Shown here piece by piece: positions 35,601 through 48,606 of a stretch of DNA of 64,000 nucleotides. The notes under the pieces are model-generated. The model ran no database searches. It was not told the DNA's origin and saw only the letters and a program-made list of their open reading frames with translations. A program made the translations under genes and the position numbers. The DNA comes from Pyrocephalus nanus (taxonomy: Eukaryota; Chordata; Aves; Passeriformes; Tyrannidae), in NCBI GenBank assembly GCA_038380795.1, contig CM076266.1:36221425-36285424 (forward strand). Reading direction: 5' to 3'. Position 1 is the first letter of the stretch; every line of letters starts with the position of its first letter.

Positions 35601-38089
35601 CATGCAGACTGTAAAAATGGAAGGACAGATATCATTTGACATGTTAAGATGTGGCATTGCATGAGTTTTCAGTGTTTAGGGAGTTTTCCATGGCCAGAGG
35701 GATGCCTTTTTGTTGTGTTGTATCAGTGAAGCCTGGCAAGGACTGCTGCTGTCATTCTGACAAGATTTTCTGTCGAGTTCTGCCTGAATAAAAAATCCCA
35801 TGGTATCATGCATGGGCAGGCACATGGTCTTTTACTGAAGAAGTCAACTTACATTTCTGGATTCAGATCCCTTTTGGGTCTTCCATGACAACTTTTTCTT
35901 TTTTTTTTGAAATTGAAGTGACATGAAAAACCTCCCCTGATTGTCTTAGATTTATTTCATTACTGAACTGGGAAAGGTTACTTTAAACCTCAAAACGCTA
36001 TCATTTCTAGGAAAGATCAAAATTCAATTTCAATTTTGTTTGAAGGATAACCTGAGAACATTTAGGTAGCTTAAATCTATCATGTCTATTGTGCATGAAA
36101 ACTGCAGGATTTCTCATTTTCTTTGTCCAGTCCTGTAAATACATAGAATTGTTGCTCTAGCAACAATTTGTGACTGCAACTTAAATAAGGTTATGAATAT
36201 TGTACTTGGCAAAATAATGTAGTTTGCAAACCTTAATGATTGAGTCTCTAACTGTTCTTCAGGTTAGTGTTCTTACAGCATTTGCACGGGTTTTGTGTGT
36301 GAATGTCTGACCTGCATTTTCTTTACCTTGACTTTGTATAGAGAGAGGCATTGATCTTATGTCCACGAGTGTGCATTATCTACCTGAGCCCTTTGCTACT
36401 GTTTTGTTTTTCAGTGTCTGTGTGAATGTGCACAGGTGATAGGTAGCCTAATAAGTCTGTAGAAGATATAAAAGTACTGCCAAGCAAACAGATCACACTG
36501 GGCGTGGTCTAATGCACCTTTTTTGCATTAGGTCTTAGTTTAGTTCTGCATTTCAGGTGTTTGCTGGTTTACAGATAGTCTGCAACAGTTTCAAAACTCA
36601 TCAGTGTAATAATTTAATAAAATACCATTTGAACATTGCTATCTTGCAGCTGTAATGTATTACAAAGCTGATAAAGATTGATCCAGGCCTCCAGATTGTG
36701 GCCTTCTCTTTAAGCAATGAGGCAGTCTGGAAATATGTTCGTGGCTTATGTAGAGGACAAGGACTTATTAGCATTTGCCAAACACTAGCTCCTTTGGCAC
36801 TCCTTCAGGAATCTTGGCAAAACCCTGGCACATGTTGTATATTTTTTTCCAGTATCTAAAACACTAAACACAAGTCTTAGTGACTTGGTTTCATCTTATT
36901 GCAGTCATACAAATATGTAATATCCTGGACTTAAGAGAAGTCCGAGTGACGCAATTACTGCACGAAATTGCAGGTTGCTTTCTGTGATATAATTTGCACA
37001 CCCAGCAAACTCTTGGTTTGTGTGCAGTCATGCTTTTGCAAATGATTTGATACTTGTGACAGACTGTGCTATATGATAAACTTAGGATCAGCAGCAGTGT
37101 CAGGGAGTTTCCGAGATACAGGGTGGCATATGAGAAGTTTCAGCTGAGTCTGATGCTTGCTCAGCAGCCACTGCAGTGAACTGGTATGGCTCTTCCTGGT
37201 AAGTGGTAACCCATGCGCTGTGATAAAGTCTTGCACAGGAACTGCAAGTTGAAGACTTCCCAGCCGATTGCTTTTTGCAAACCCTTCTTATTTCATATAC
37301 AATGAAGCTCTATTTAGTCAAATTGTACAGAACTCTCAGCTTCCTTTTCCCCCCAAATAATCATCCTCTCAACTTGAGACTTGCAGTGATTAGCTACAGA
37401 TTCTTCTTGAAAAAAACAGTCCTTTCAAGGGGAAGAGAATCTCATTAAGCCTTTGCTGCAAGCTGCAGCTCTTGATCAACACACGAAAGACAAGCTTGAC
37501 AGTCATCAGGTGAGTTAAGAACTGCAAAAATATTATCTGTCTCTGTTAAACAGTCACCAGTTGAAAGAGTTCATCTCAGTCTGAGAATACTGAGGCTTTT
37601 ACGTACTATGTGGCACATAAAAAATTAAAGACATCAAGGATGTGAGAAGTCTTAAAGATGCCATGTGTTTCCAAATGAATTGATAAAAGGCCTTAAATCT
37701 GAAAGAGAATGAGGTATGAGGTTTACAAATAAATAGATAGAATTTTTTTGAAAGTTAGAGATAAGCCAAGACATGGTTGCTGGTGAAATATAAATAAACA
37801 ACAGTCTACTGCTGTAGTTCCTCAGTTGCTAAGCCCTCTGCGGTGTTCTTTTATTTGAACAATTGTTTCCTGAATTTCTTAATAACAACTGATAAAAGAA
37901 TTGACAAATAGTGCTAAATTGCATGGGTTAATTCACTAGCAGTTATCGCACAGATTATTGGTAAGCAAAAAAAATTAGCATCTACTTCTATCTCAAATCA
38001 CAAAACAAAAGAACAAAAAGAGAGTGACAGAATAAATGGTCTTTTGTTAAGTTAATGTCTCATAAAGTTTGGAACTGTGTCAGAATTGC

Positions 38090-38119
38090 TTTTTTTGTTT
38101 TGTTTTGTTTTTGTTGTTT
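38090..38119. repeat. TTTTG-type simple repeat
   Basis: Imperfect units of TTTTG/TTTG over about 30 bases. Low-complexity DNA with no other signal. Confidence 0.8.
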
Positions 38120-39016
38120 ATTTACTTAGGAATGCTCAGCTCAGATGCAGCATCTGTCTTTCTCTGCAGTCCTTCGACCCTATTTTTCCAGCTGGGTTGA
38201 ATGCCTTGATGAAGCCTTTCAAGTGATCAAATAGATAAAATTGTACAGATTCTGTGGGATTATTTTCATTGTTCTTCACCACATGTTCACTGAATACAAC
38301 ACTTTATAATTGTAAGACCTTGTTTTCAAGCTGCACTCTTGCACTACTTGTTGTCTTTGTTTTATGTTTAGTTTTTTTTTTATTATAGTAAATTTTTGTT
38401 AAAAATTTGGTCTTCTCATCAACAGATACTTCCAAGGAACCCTTCCAGGGAACCTTCCAGAAACATTGTTGTAGACTACTTTATCAGTGATATTTCATTA
38501 TTAGCCAGTAGCAGGTCGGGCCTTTCCTGACATAAAAGAGCTTAGAAATGGTTCTCTGTTTTACAGAATCCATTTAGGACTGGGGAGAAGTGAAAATGTC
38601 TTCAAAGTGACGTGGGCTGTCATATGATTAGAAGTTAGAGCCATGTGAGGCTGCTTGTGACCTCTCTTTGGGTTGCTTTATTAGGAACAGTAAGAAAACA
38701 GTACTGGCCAGGGCACAGAGGTGCTGTGCTTTGCCTTCTTTCACAGCTTTGCCCCCGAGGTACTGCCTGTGCAAGCAGGAGCTGACAGCAGTAACAGCCA
38801 ACAGTTCTGTTGCATGCTCGCTGCGAATATGCATCGTCACACATCGCTGTGCCTCCTATAAAGGGTATTTTCTGTTCCTCTTAAAGGGGACTGAGAAAGT
38901 GATCTGTTTGCCTCTGTGTTTTATTATTTAGTCGGTAAGAATGTGCATTTATGGAATTAAGCTTTTGATGTCACTAACCCAAGAGGGATCCTTCCAGGGG
39001 GTAAGGGAAGTCTTAC

Positions 39017-39044
39017 ATGGTCTAAGACCATCTTAAGATGGTCT
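39017..39044. repeat. Nested palindrome built from ATGGTCT/AGACCAT
   Basis: The heptamer ATGGTCT at 39,017-39,023 is followed, after one base, by its reverse complement AGACCAT at 39,025-39,031. That same copy forms the left arm of a perfect 20-base palindrome at 39,025-39,044, with ten-base arms and no spacer. The middle segment can therefore pair either left or right, giving two mutually exclusive hairpins. No function is known to me. Confidence 0.85.
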
Positions 39045-42000
39045 GCATAATGCTTTTTAATTACCACCTTCATATCATAAAAGAATTCTCTCCCTGTTGG
39101 AGAGGACATCTGTTACATCTTTATTGCATATACTTACTACTTTGGGATTAGATTATATTAACGTCATTAACTCATTCCTTAGCAACTTTGAAGGTAAGGT
39201 GTCTCTGGTTCTTTCCTTTTCATTTCCAGTAGCGTTTTCAATGAAGCACTTTTCTGACGGAACTATGCTGAGAAGTAAGGGTAAAACGATGCCTTCTCAT
39301 AAACACTTGGAGAAATACTCTGGTGCTCTTTGCAAACAAAATTGTAACAAAAAACATTTTATTGCAAAGTTTAAAAAAAATTAAAAAAAAAAATAATTTG
39401 TCTTTTGTTGTTCCATTGTAAGGATGCTTGAATTTGTGGCCATTTTCCCATGACCCATATTAAACAATGGATTTGCATGCTATCATTATTACTGTGTGGG
39501 AATTCTTCATTTGAAAACAGAAACTGGCCACATTTTTCTGAAACGAGGGAGTAGGAGTTCAAATTCTGGGGAGTGACAGGAAAATTTGCTCTAAGCAAAA
39601 AAAGCAGGGTTTTTTTGCCAAGAAAAACTTTTTTCTTCAGTAAATCCATCACCCATGCTCTAGCAGACTTGCTTAAAAAAACAAAACAGTACTTTTGGGA
39701 AGTGCTTTGTTAACTTTTAACAGCCTTTTCCACTACTTTTTGGCTTTCAATCAAGCGTTCTTGCCAAGTTGAAGTGATGTGGTGTGTTTGGCAGTGACAT
39801 ACTGCTTTTAGGTGCCAGTGGTGAACTATTGCTTGCTAGTCGTTTTCAGTATTCTGTGAAAGCCTTATCACTGTTAAGTACACCCTTAGAGGTGTTACAG
39901 ACGGCAATATCCCATAATACCTTTTGCAGTATTTTCTTTTCAGGTCCTTGTTTTTGAAGGATTTTTACTTTTTTTTTTTTGGAGCGTTTGTAGGTGGTGG
40001 TGTGATGGATTTTTCTGTTTTGTTTCTGAACCGGTTTCCTAGGGAAACGAGAGTTAAAAAAGGCTCACAGTCTGTCTGTCTCATTCCTCCAAATAATTAT
40101 AACCACACAATTTCAGAGCAATTTGTGAGAAATTTTTAAAGACAATTAGGCTTCTCCTAGTTTCATGGAAACCGGCAGAAGACAGAGAAGACAGAGACCT
40201 CTATTAATCAGGGATAGGCAAGGAAAACCAAGATGTGCACACTCTCCCTGGTAACAGCTCACTGTCCAGTGAGCCAGTGCATTGCTCCAGTGTAGCCATA
40301 TATCGCTGTTTCTCACCATTATGAAGAATTCAAGAGGTAGGAAGACAAAAACAAAAACGGGAAGTTTGAGGCTGTGGCAGTGAGGTTGAAGAACAAAAGC
40401 CTTGTCAGTGGGAATCTCTCCTTGTTAGCTAATGGAGAAAAACTTGTGTAGGAATTTGTAGAATAGCACTACAAACAGTTGGTATTCTGGTGATACAGGT
40501 AGCAAAAAATCAGCAAGAAGTGTTTTATCTAGTACTGATTTTAGTCGTGTCTTTAACCACCTTTGTCTACCAACTGGTAGATGCAAAAGCATACTGACTG
40601 TAAAGTAGGTCTTCTTTGCATGGCTGGAACTCTCCCTTACCTCGTTTTGCAATTGCTTAATTCATGCAATTGCCTAATTCATTGCAAAGTAACTGATCCT
40701 TTTGGTGGTTCTAGCTTTATATCTTCTGGAATTACTTTTAGTTTATGTGGTCATTGTAAAAATCGTAGATGGGGTAATACACGACTCTTCCAAGTGCCAA
40801 ATTCATCAGGAACCATTAGGGAAATTGCTTGATAGGGATTTCTGCTGCACTGTATTTTCATATGTTTTCATGCAAATCTTTGCACATTAAGCATGTTGTG
40901 GGTTTCCTGTGACAGTTTTAGACTATAAAGATTTGGACCACAAGATCTTCCTCTTCAGCCCTGTTTTGCTGCTAATACCAGAAAAGCTTTAGTTTCAACT
41001 GGATTGCTGCCTTTGATGCTGTTGGGTAGCTGAGATCTCCGAGTACTGCTCACCAGTGGCACTGAGGGCAAGTCTTGTGAGGGTGATATGAGGTCTGCTG
41101 TGACAGTAAAATTTTGATCTTGCTTTTGTAGAGAGACAGACTCTTCACATGAAATTCTTATACGCTAACAGAGGTATTCTTACAATTTGTCGTGGTAGGA
41201 ATACAGTTCTGTTATCAGTACAACAAGAAGTAGAAGTGTGGGGCAGGAGAGCTGAGAGGAATAGTAAATACTTTCTGGAGAATGTTTTGCATTTGGTTTT
41301 TCATTGCACTTCCTCAAACTGACCTAGCAAATGGAAACTGAGCCAGATCTAATTTGTTTCTATTCCTTTTTAAAATTTGGTGTTTTTCTGAAAATTTTGA
41401 TGGAGTTAGATGCCTCAGTTTTGTTTCTGTTTATAATCTAACAACTGTTTCGTGTTCTGGGTCTTGTATAGGTATCCAGAGAAGTGTTTGTCTTAGAATC
41501 ACTACAAGGTAATGTTTAAAAGAATCCAAATCCATTACAACGCCCTTTCATCTGAATTTAATTTACCTGCCCCTTAATATCTCTGTTTATACCGAATTTA
41601 ATCATGTAGCATTCTCTTACCCTTCTTTTTCAAACATAACTAAACCTGGTGCCAAATCTAATTGAGAATATACCTTCAAGTAACACTACTTGCTTAGTTA
41701 TACAACGTATGCTACATTTTCGGCTGCTTTCTTCATTTATTTAGTTTTAGCAGTAAAGCTGAAAACAGTTTAAGAGACATTTATGAAACATTGTAACATT
41801 TTCTAAATAGGGTGTTTGATTTAATGGAGGCCAAAAAGAACACTGAGAAGTTACACTTTGTGTTACCTTCCAAAGGAAAAACACATATCATTTGGAAGTG
41901 TCTTCACTTTATCTAAAATATGTAACATTTCAAACCAGGAAAAAGATAAAAAGATGAAAGTCACTATGGTACTTATTCTAATTAAAATTATTAAGTGCTT

Positions 42001-43326
42001 AGTATCTACCACTGCCTTTTGAAGAAAAGGAATACTATTGGTTGATGCAGTCAAGAAATGAGAACGTATGAAATACGGCAATACATGGACGTTGGTGACA
42101 TGATTGGAAAAAATCTTTTTTTAGCTTTAAAAAAAAAAAATCAAACTTGTCATGCAGTATCATCCTAAATAAAATTTTACGAGGACGATTGAAAACACCT
42201 ATTAGAAGGGGCAAATACATGTGAAACACTGGAGATAAAAAGTGAAAAGAAACAGAAACCAGCAGGTAACATTTGAATAAAGCCTTCAAGCATTCCTAAA
42301 GCTATCAGTCCTTTTCCATGTATATAATGCAAAGTGTTATGGATAAAATATATACAGGCATGACCTGCCAAGAGGATTTTGGTTTCCCTGGAGACTATCA
42401 GTTCTCTGTTGCACAGGTTGGCTTGGGGAATAAGAGCTATCTTGATAAATCTTAACCTTTCTTCCTGAGGTTATTGGATATGTCAGTAAATTTAGATCTT
42501 TGTGCTGAAGGCTGAATTTGTAAAATTCAAATTTTTAAAATGTTCTAATTTCCAATTACTGAACTGGGAGGAAAAAACCACCTTCATTGTAGTACTTTGA
42601 TGGCAATTTTATCTTCTTGTTTGTCTGAGTTGTACCAAATCTTTGATTTTAATCACAATTATCAATGTGTCATGAAAAACATGCATCAGATCATAGTGAA
42701 TATATTTAGCCACAGTTACCACTGTGTTGACTTCCTTCTCCTCCCTTTTCCTTAAATGTTGGAAATCCTCTTGTCATTTTTCAGTTTGAAAACCAGGCTT
42801 CAGCCAGATTTATAGTTATTAACTATCTTCTGAGTGTGGAAAAAAAATCTCACATAATGAATGGGAGCTACTTCGTTCACCACTGCTTGATTAGAATTAA
42901 AAATGGTAATGTAAAGGTTGTTCTCAGTTGGTTTGGATGGAAATATGTAGATTGATATATGGAGCTTTCTGATTTTTAACTTCTTAAAGAATCAGCATGT
43001 GCAGCATTTTATTGACAATAGGATACAGTGATTTGAAAAGCTAAGAAGTGCTAAAAATTCCATTTCAAAGGATATTTTTCTCATCTAGCAAAGTACACTG
43101 TTAAATGAATACATGCTGCATAATATGAAACTTATTAAAGTAGGCAATTTTTTCTGCTCTTCTGAGGATATTATCTATGCTTTTTATGTGGATTTTTTTA
43201 CTGCAATGCTAGTTTGCTTTTTGTGAAATTTGCAAAGAAATCAGTCTTACTTCTTTGTTATATTCTGCACAATCTGCAAAGAAAAATTTGCCAGAAATAT
43301 GGAAAGAATATTGAAGTGAAGCATAA

Positions 43327-43437
43327 AACAGAAAGAAGGAGAGAAAAAGGAAAAGGAGAGGGTTATGGCAGGAGGAAAAAACAAAATACATATAAAAAAA
43401 GTATGTGAGGGAGGGAGTGAAAGGATTCTGTAGGCTG
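43327..43437. repeat. Purine-rich tract
   Basis: Over about 110 bases the + strand is mostly A and G, with runs such as GAAAGAAGGAGAGAAAAAGG and GAGGGAGGGAG. It is interrupted by a short TTATGG segment and a CATATA segment, so it is not a perfect mirror repeat. Confidence 0.7.
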
Positions 43438-44573
43438 CAGAGTTAGCTGTGAAATGTAGTAGTGCTCATTATTGCTTCTAAGAATAATGGCAAGCACGTT
43501 AGCTAGAGAGGGGTCAAAGCAGAAAAGCTGCATCAGCCCTCCAAATTTTATGATGCCACCAACTTCTAAGATATCAGAAGATCTCTTCAGTAAGTTGTAC
43601 TATTTTTTGGCTCCTTAAGTAGCTCCCCTTTCCCTCCCTTTTAAAGTATTTGATTGCTGGCTACTTGCTATGAGAGACACGACTTGCTGCACCACAGGTG
43701 GAAGTGATGGGAAATGCTATTTCACTGCTTCTTAAGCTGTTAAAATGAACAACATGCAGTGCTTGACTTTGGCAGGTAAAGTATTGGCATCAGAAGATTC
43801 ACTTGGTGTCTAAAGGCTTTAGGACAGGGAACCAGTGCTTTTTTTGGGTGGTGGAAATACATGTGAATTAACATGCTGGCTCTTCCTATAGTTCAGAATT
43901 AACCCCTTCTCTCCTGTGCAATTCAATGCAATGCTTGTCTTTTTCATCTTACACAGATAACAAGTCTGCATGAATAAAACGTTGCGACTTTGAACATTTT
44001 CTGCTTTTGGTTGGGCATAATTGGAGTTTTCTTGAATTTGTGAAGTGTAAATTATCAGTCTTTATTGTCTCTGTGTTTGGTCTGCATCAGTTTGGGAAGT
44101 ACAGGCAAGCAGGAGAGAAGGACAAATGAAAAACCCATTATTTCAAAGAGCTGCTCAAGTACAGAAGGGATAGGATTTGCTTGGTTTTTATTGTGCACAG
44201 TTTAAATGAGAAGTCCCTCCCCTTTTTCAGCTTCTTTTATTTTGCTTTCTGCTCAGTAATTAACCCTTTTTGCCTTGAGTAGGTGGTCTTAATTTTGCCC
44301 ATTTTGCATAATTCTGCTGACAAGCTAATGGATATAAGCTGTGAGTAATTTAAGAAGTGCTTTTTAATTTATTTAGGTAACTAAACATCTGTTTAGTGAT
44401 TGTTTCTTAACTTAGTGGAGGTGATGTCGTGGGCGTTTCTTTTTTCTGAGACACCAGAAATAAAACTGCCCCCTGTGTAATCACATCATGTTTGTGGCAA
44501 ATGTATGCAGTTCTTTAGGCATTTATCTTATGCTTGCAAGGCACAGAAATGGAACTTTGACTGGACAACAAGC

Positions 44574-44658
44574 AAGATAACTCATAGATGCGATGAGATT
44601 AGACAACACAATTGATCAGACAACTTCATCTAATCTCATTACATCTGTGAGTTATCTT
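44574..44658 (+). repeat. Strong inverted repeat / hairpin, 30-bp arms
   Basis: Arms at 44,574-44,603 and 44,629-44,658 are reverse complements at 27 of 30 positions, separated by 25 bases. As + strand RNA, two of the three differences become G-U wobbles and only one C-A mismatch remains, so 29 of 30 positions can pair. As - strand RNA those wobbles become A-C mismatches. It lies in intron 2 on the strand that RFTN1 transcribes. It could be a microRNA-like precursor, a small foldback transposon of the MITE type, or a local inverted duplication. I do not recognise the sequence, and flanking target-site duplications are not obvious. Confidence 0.88.
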
Positions 44659-47520
44659 AGTACTTTCTCAGTTTGACTAATGCATGTGTCTACTCTTTCC
44701 TAAAGAAATATGCAGTTTCATAATCTTTCTGCAGATTTTTTTCCCCTCTATCTTCTTAAGATACAGTGCTTTGCTCTTGAATATTTCTAAGTTCCATTAT
44801 TACATTTTCACTAAAAGTAAACACTGGGAGCTTATTGAACAGCCATCCTACATTTATGAAGAACTGATTGCTCTTGCATATTCATCCTTACTTTCTTATA
44901 TGGGGACATTTATTGTATTTGCCTTGAAGATTAAAAGAAAAGCCCTGGGAATGTCATTTAGCATAACTGAAAAATCAGTGTGTTATATTAACATCCAGTG
45001 TCTTACCTCTGGCAACAGCCTGAAGAGTAGTGCACCAAGACTATCTGCCTTCTCTTTGAAATTAAGGAACCTCATGGAAGCTCAAGCTCTATTCAGAAGG
45101 AAAAAAGGCAGCTTGTGTAGTTGTTACTCCAAAAGCTTGAGCTATTAGTTCATTAAATTCTAGCATTAATGTGTTTCAGGTAATTCAAGCTGTGTGATAA
45201 TGTCAGAAGTACCATATGTTTTCTGCTATGTTAGTCATATTGCTTTAGCATTTGTTTGGTGGGGTTTAGTTCAGTAACAGTTACTTGGAATTCATCACAA
45301 AACTTGCCAGAAATCTGTTTACTGCTTTTTGTTCTTTAAGTTGCATTATTAGGGGGTTTGCCTTTATTTTCATTAAAAGTACTCTGATTCTCTGGGAGGT
45401 TTGTGTTGTTGTCGTTGACAAGAAACTGTTTGTGGGTTGAATGAGGAAACAGTAGTTAAGTGAGAGTTACATGACTGCAGTGTTCTGCCACACTAACGAT
45501 TTGTGCTGCGTGAGAGTCCCTTAGTGCTTGTAGCAAAGAATGAAAAGTTTGCAATGGATGCCCTAAAATTTTTTTTGTTAGAGATTGACACTGATTTGGA
45601 ATAACCTTCTCCCAGGATCAGTCTGTGTTTTGATAATACTGAAGTAACAGTTTGCTTTCTACTCTCCAGAGTAACAAATTGGCCTTACCAAGCCTTAATA
45701 GTTGGAAAGGATGATGATCTGGATTCCTTCAGCTGTTCCAAAGTAACTGCTAAATAAGTCAGTGAAAAGTGCCTTAAAAACTTTCTTATTTATAGTACAG
45801 AGAGGAAAACTTTTCCAGTCTGTGCTGCATTATTAGACAAAATCCAACAGGTCACAGTAGACTGTTACCTTGCAGCTTCCTTGAGGTGAATTCTGATGTT
45901 CACCCAGCTCTCTGTGAGGAGCTGTGATGTGGGTACGTTCAGCCCTCAGGGCTTGGGCTTGCACAGAGAAACCCAAGGACTTTGGCAAACCAAAAAGAGG
46001 CCTGACAGGATGGTCCTTCATTTAGCAGCCAGCCTTCAGCTTGCTGGCACAAGCTGCTTGTAGCACTACTGGTTTGTTTGTGCATCCTAATTGTGACTGT
46101 GCACCATCTATCACTGCAGTTCTACCTTCCAAAAGGAAATCACAGTTCCAGTAATACAGGTAATTCCAAAATTTCAAGTGAAGTGGAAATTCAGAGAACC
46201 ACTGGAAAAAATGTGGTTGTTAAAGCACTCTGATCATGTGAAACATGCATACATTACTTTTATTTAAACTTCTGAACATTATCTAAATGAAAAACTTTGG
46301 TACAATTGACGTGTTGCTACAAAATGTTTTAATGTAGGTGAAACTGCATCTTTTGACAGTAAACTTTCTAGTTGAATTTCTTTGGCTGGCCCTGATGCAA
46401 AGACAGTGTTTTGCTCTTCTAGAACTTAGTCTGCTGTAGATTTCTTTAAATTACATTAAAGTTGCTGGAAAGGAATTGATGTTAAATTAAGAAACAGCAA
46501 TCCTCATGCTAAAAAGAGGAAGTGTGCTTGCTTTGCAGTTCTACAGAATGATCAGGGCTGTTATGAACAGTCACAAACGTGCTTGGGAAGTGCCCTCTGT
46601 GAAAACATGGGAAATTTTCTGGACTTGAGCCAGGTTTATGTGTTTGCTCACACACGTGCTCATTGATATACTATCTTCCCACATTATTGTCTCCATTCTT
46701 TGTTGCTGTTTAGTTTCCTGCCAGCAGACATGCAATTATGACAGCCTTGGTAGGATGCATGAGGCGCAACAGAGCAAGATAATGCTATTTTCCATGAAGC
46801 AGTCACTAAAGGCAGGAGGTAAATAGCCAGATCTATTATAAAGCCCTGCAGGGCATCGGTGGATGGTGTTGTGGTAGTGGCTGTGTTGCTGTATGACCGT
46901 AATTTTGATTGTACCTTGTTTTCATCTTAGGTGCTCCTTGCTAGATTTGTTAAGGACTGGAAATGATAACACCCGGGCACTATTCAGGGTCTTTCAGGTG
47001 GTGTCCTATGTGCTCTGCAGAGTGCAGGGGGGAGATTTGGGTGCTTTGGAAGGACAGCAGCAAAAAATTCATGCTGTGTAGGGGAGGTGCGTGGAAGTAG
47101 TGAGTAGCAGTGACTAAGTGTGTAGCATGTTTGAATGTTTGCTTCTTCACAGCTCACAGGCTCAGCCCTGCTTGAGTTCGAGTATGTGGCTTTGAGCCCG
47201 CAGTGGGGAGAGGGAGAGCTGTGCTGAGATTGCTGCTGTGGCCCTCCCTCTTCTGAGGAATGCTCCATAAGCCCTAAGCTCTCCTGGGGAGAAGTCACCT
47301 GAAGCACCTGTAGCTTTGTAGAAGAGCCTGCAAGTCTTTGTGGAAGAGGTATGAGGAAGAGTACAAGTGATCCTATAGTTCACTGGCTGTGAGTGCCTCG
47401 AACAGAGTGGCTCATAGGAATGACCATGGTTTGGGAAATAGTCTCAACCTGCATTTTGAAAAAGAGAACAGTTAGGACTGTATTTCCTGAAGAGTTTGAG
47501 CCTGCTGATGTGTATTAGGC
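44659..47520 (+). other. RFTN1: RFTN1 intron 2, fourth block
   Basis: No gene or element was recognised. A 154-codon open frame at 44,684-45,148 has no recognisable domain, and its composition matches the surrounding intron. The stretch around 46.85-47.4 kb is less AT-rich but shows no family similarity. Confidence 0.55.
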
Positions 47521-48408
47521 CTGGTCAAATGACATAGAATGCACCCTCAGCAAGTGGGCAGATGACACCAGGCTGAGTGGTGCAGTTGGCACATCTGAGG
47601 GTTGGGATTCCCCTCAAGGACAAGCTCAAGGAGTTGGCCTGTGTGAACTCATGAGTGCAAAGTCCTTCACTTGAATCAGGGCTGTCCCAGGTATCAGTAC
47701 AGGCTGGGGGGTGAAGGATTTGAGAGCAGCTCTGCTGAGGACTTGAGGGTGCTGTTGGATGAAAAACTGTGTGTGACCCAACAGTGTGTGCTCACAGTCC
47801 AGAAATCCAACCATATCCTGGGCTACATCCAAAGCAGCGTGGCCAGCAGGTCAAGGGAGGTGATTCTGCCCCTCTACTTTGCTCTGGAGAGACCCCACCT
47901 GCATCCAGCTCTGGGATCCTCAGCACAGGAAAGACGTGGACCTGTTGGAGCGGGTCCAGATGAGGGCTACAAAATTATCACAGGACTGGAACATGTCTCA
48001 TATGAGGAAAGACTGAGAGAGTTGGGGTTTTCCAGCCTGGGGAAGAGAAGGCCCCGAGATGATCTTTTGCAGCCTTTCAGTACTGAAAGGAAGCTTATAA
48101 GAAAGATGGAGACAAATGTTTTAGAGTAGGATCTGCTGCAACAGGACAAGATGTAATAGTTTAAAACTAAAAATATAGATTTAAATTGGATTTAAGGGAG
48201 AAATTTTTACGATGAGGATGGTGAAACACTGGAACAGGTTTCCCAGAGAAGTGGTGGATGCCCCATCCCTGGATACGTTCAAGGCCAGGTTGGATGGGAC
48301 TCTGAGCAATGTGATCTAGTTGAAGATGTCCCTGCGCCTTGCAGTGGGAACTGGACTATACGATCTTTAAAGATCCTTCCAACCCAAGCTATTCCATGAT
48401 TCTATGAA
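47521..48408 (+). mobile_element. CR1 LINE, about 0.9 kb 3' part in intron 2
   Basis: A well-preserved CR1 in the same orientation as RFTN1. It starts in the ORF2 C-terminal region ('tgcaccctcagcaagt...cagatgacaccaggctgagtggtgcagtt', about 47,549-47,590). Its coding remnant at 47,671-48,129 contains blocks such as YQYRLGGEGFESSSAE, SVASRSREVILPLYFAL and SYEERLRELGFSSLGKR. The 3' UTR follows with the 'gaggatggtgaaacactggaacaggttt' and 'gtggtggatgccccatccctgga' landmarks (48,213-48,274). The tail 'ccttccaacccaagctattccatgattctatg' closes it. A frameshift near 47,650 and small deletions show it is inactive. It is 5' truncated and belongs to a different subfamily from the - strand copies. Confidence 0.94.
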
Positions 48409-48606
48409 ATAGGAGTAATGTGCATGCAGCTGCCAGGTGACTGAGTTGCTGCATTGCTCAATAATGTGGGTCTGTTGAGTTTGCCAGTCTGCCTTTTGTT
48501 TCAGTGTCACATCTTGGGCAAAGTGCTTTCTTCTGTACCCAGTATAGACGGAGAATGTGTACAATCTGTGTTCACACCAATTTGGTCTGGGCTTGTTTTA
48601 ATGCAA
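48409..48606 (+). other. Spacer between two CR1 3' ends
   Basis: About 200 bases that do not show CR1 landmarks. Nothing else was recognised in it. Confidence 0.5.

Larger units (their letters stand above)
35601..44573 (+). other. RFTN1: RFTN1 intron 2, third block
   Basis: AT-rich intron without a recognised exon, RNA gene or transposon. It contains a TTTTG-rich simple repeat near 38.1 kb, a nested palindrome near 39.02 kb, poly-A-rich DNA near 39,371-39,393 and a purine-rich tract near 43.33-43.44 kb. Confidence 0.55.

Noticed and set aside
44684..45148. A 154-codon open frame in intron 2
   Set aside because: Low-complexity hydrophobic and lysine-rich translation typical of AT-rich intron, with no family resemblance.
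47671..48129. A 152-codon + strand frame as a possible gene
   Set aside because: It is a CR1 ORF2 remnant with frameshifts (SVASRSREVILPLY-type block).
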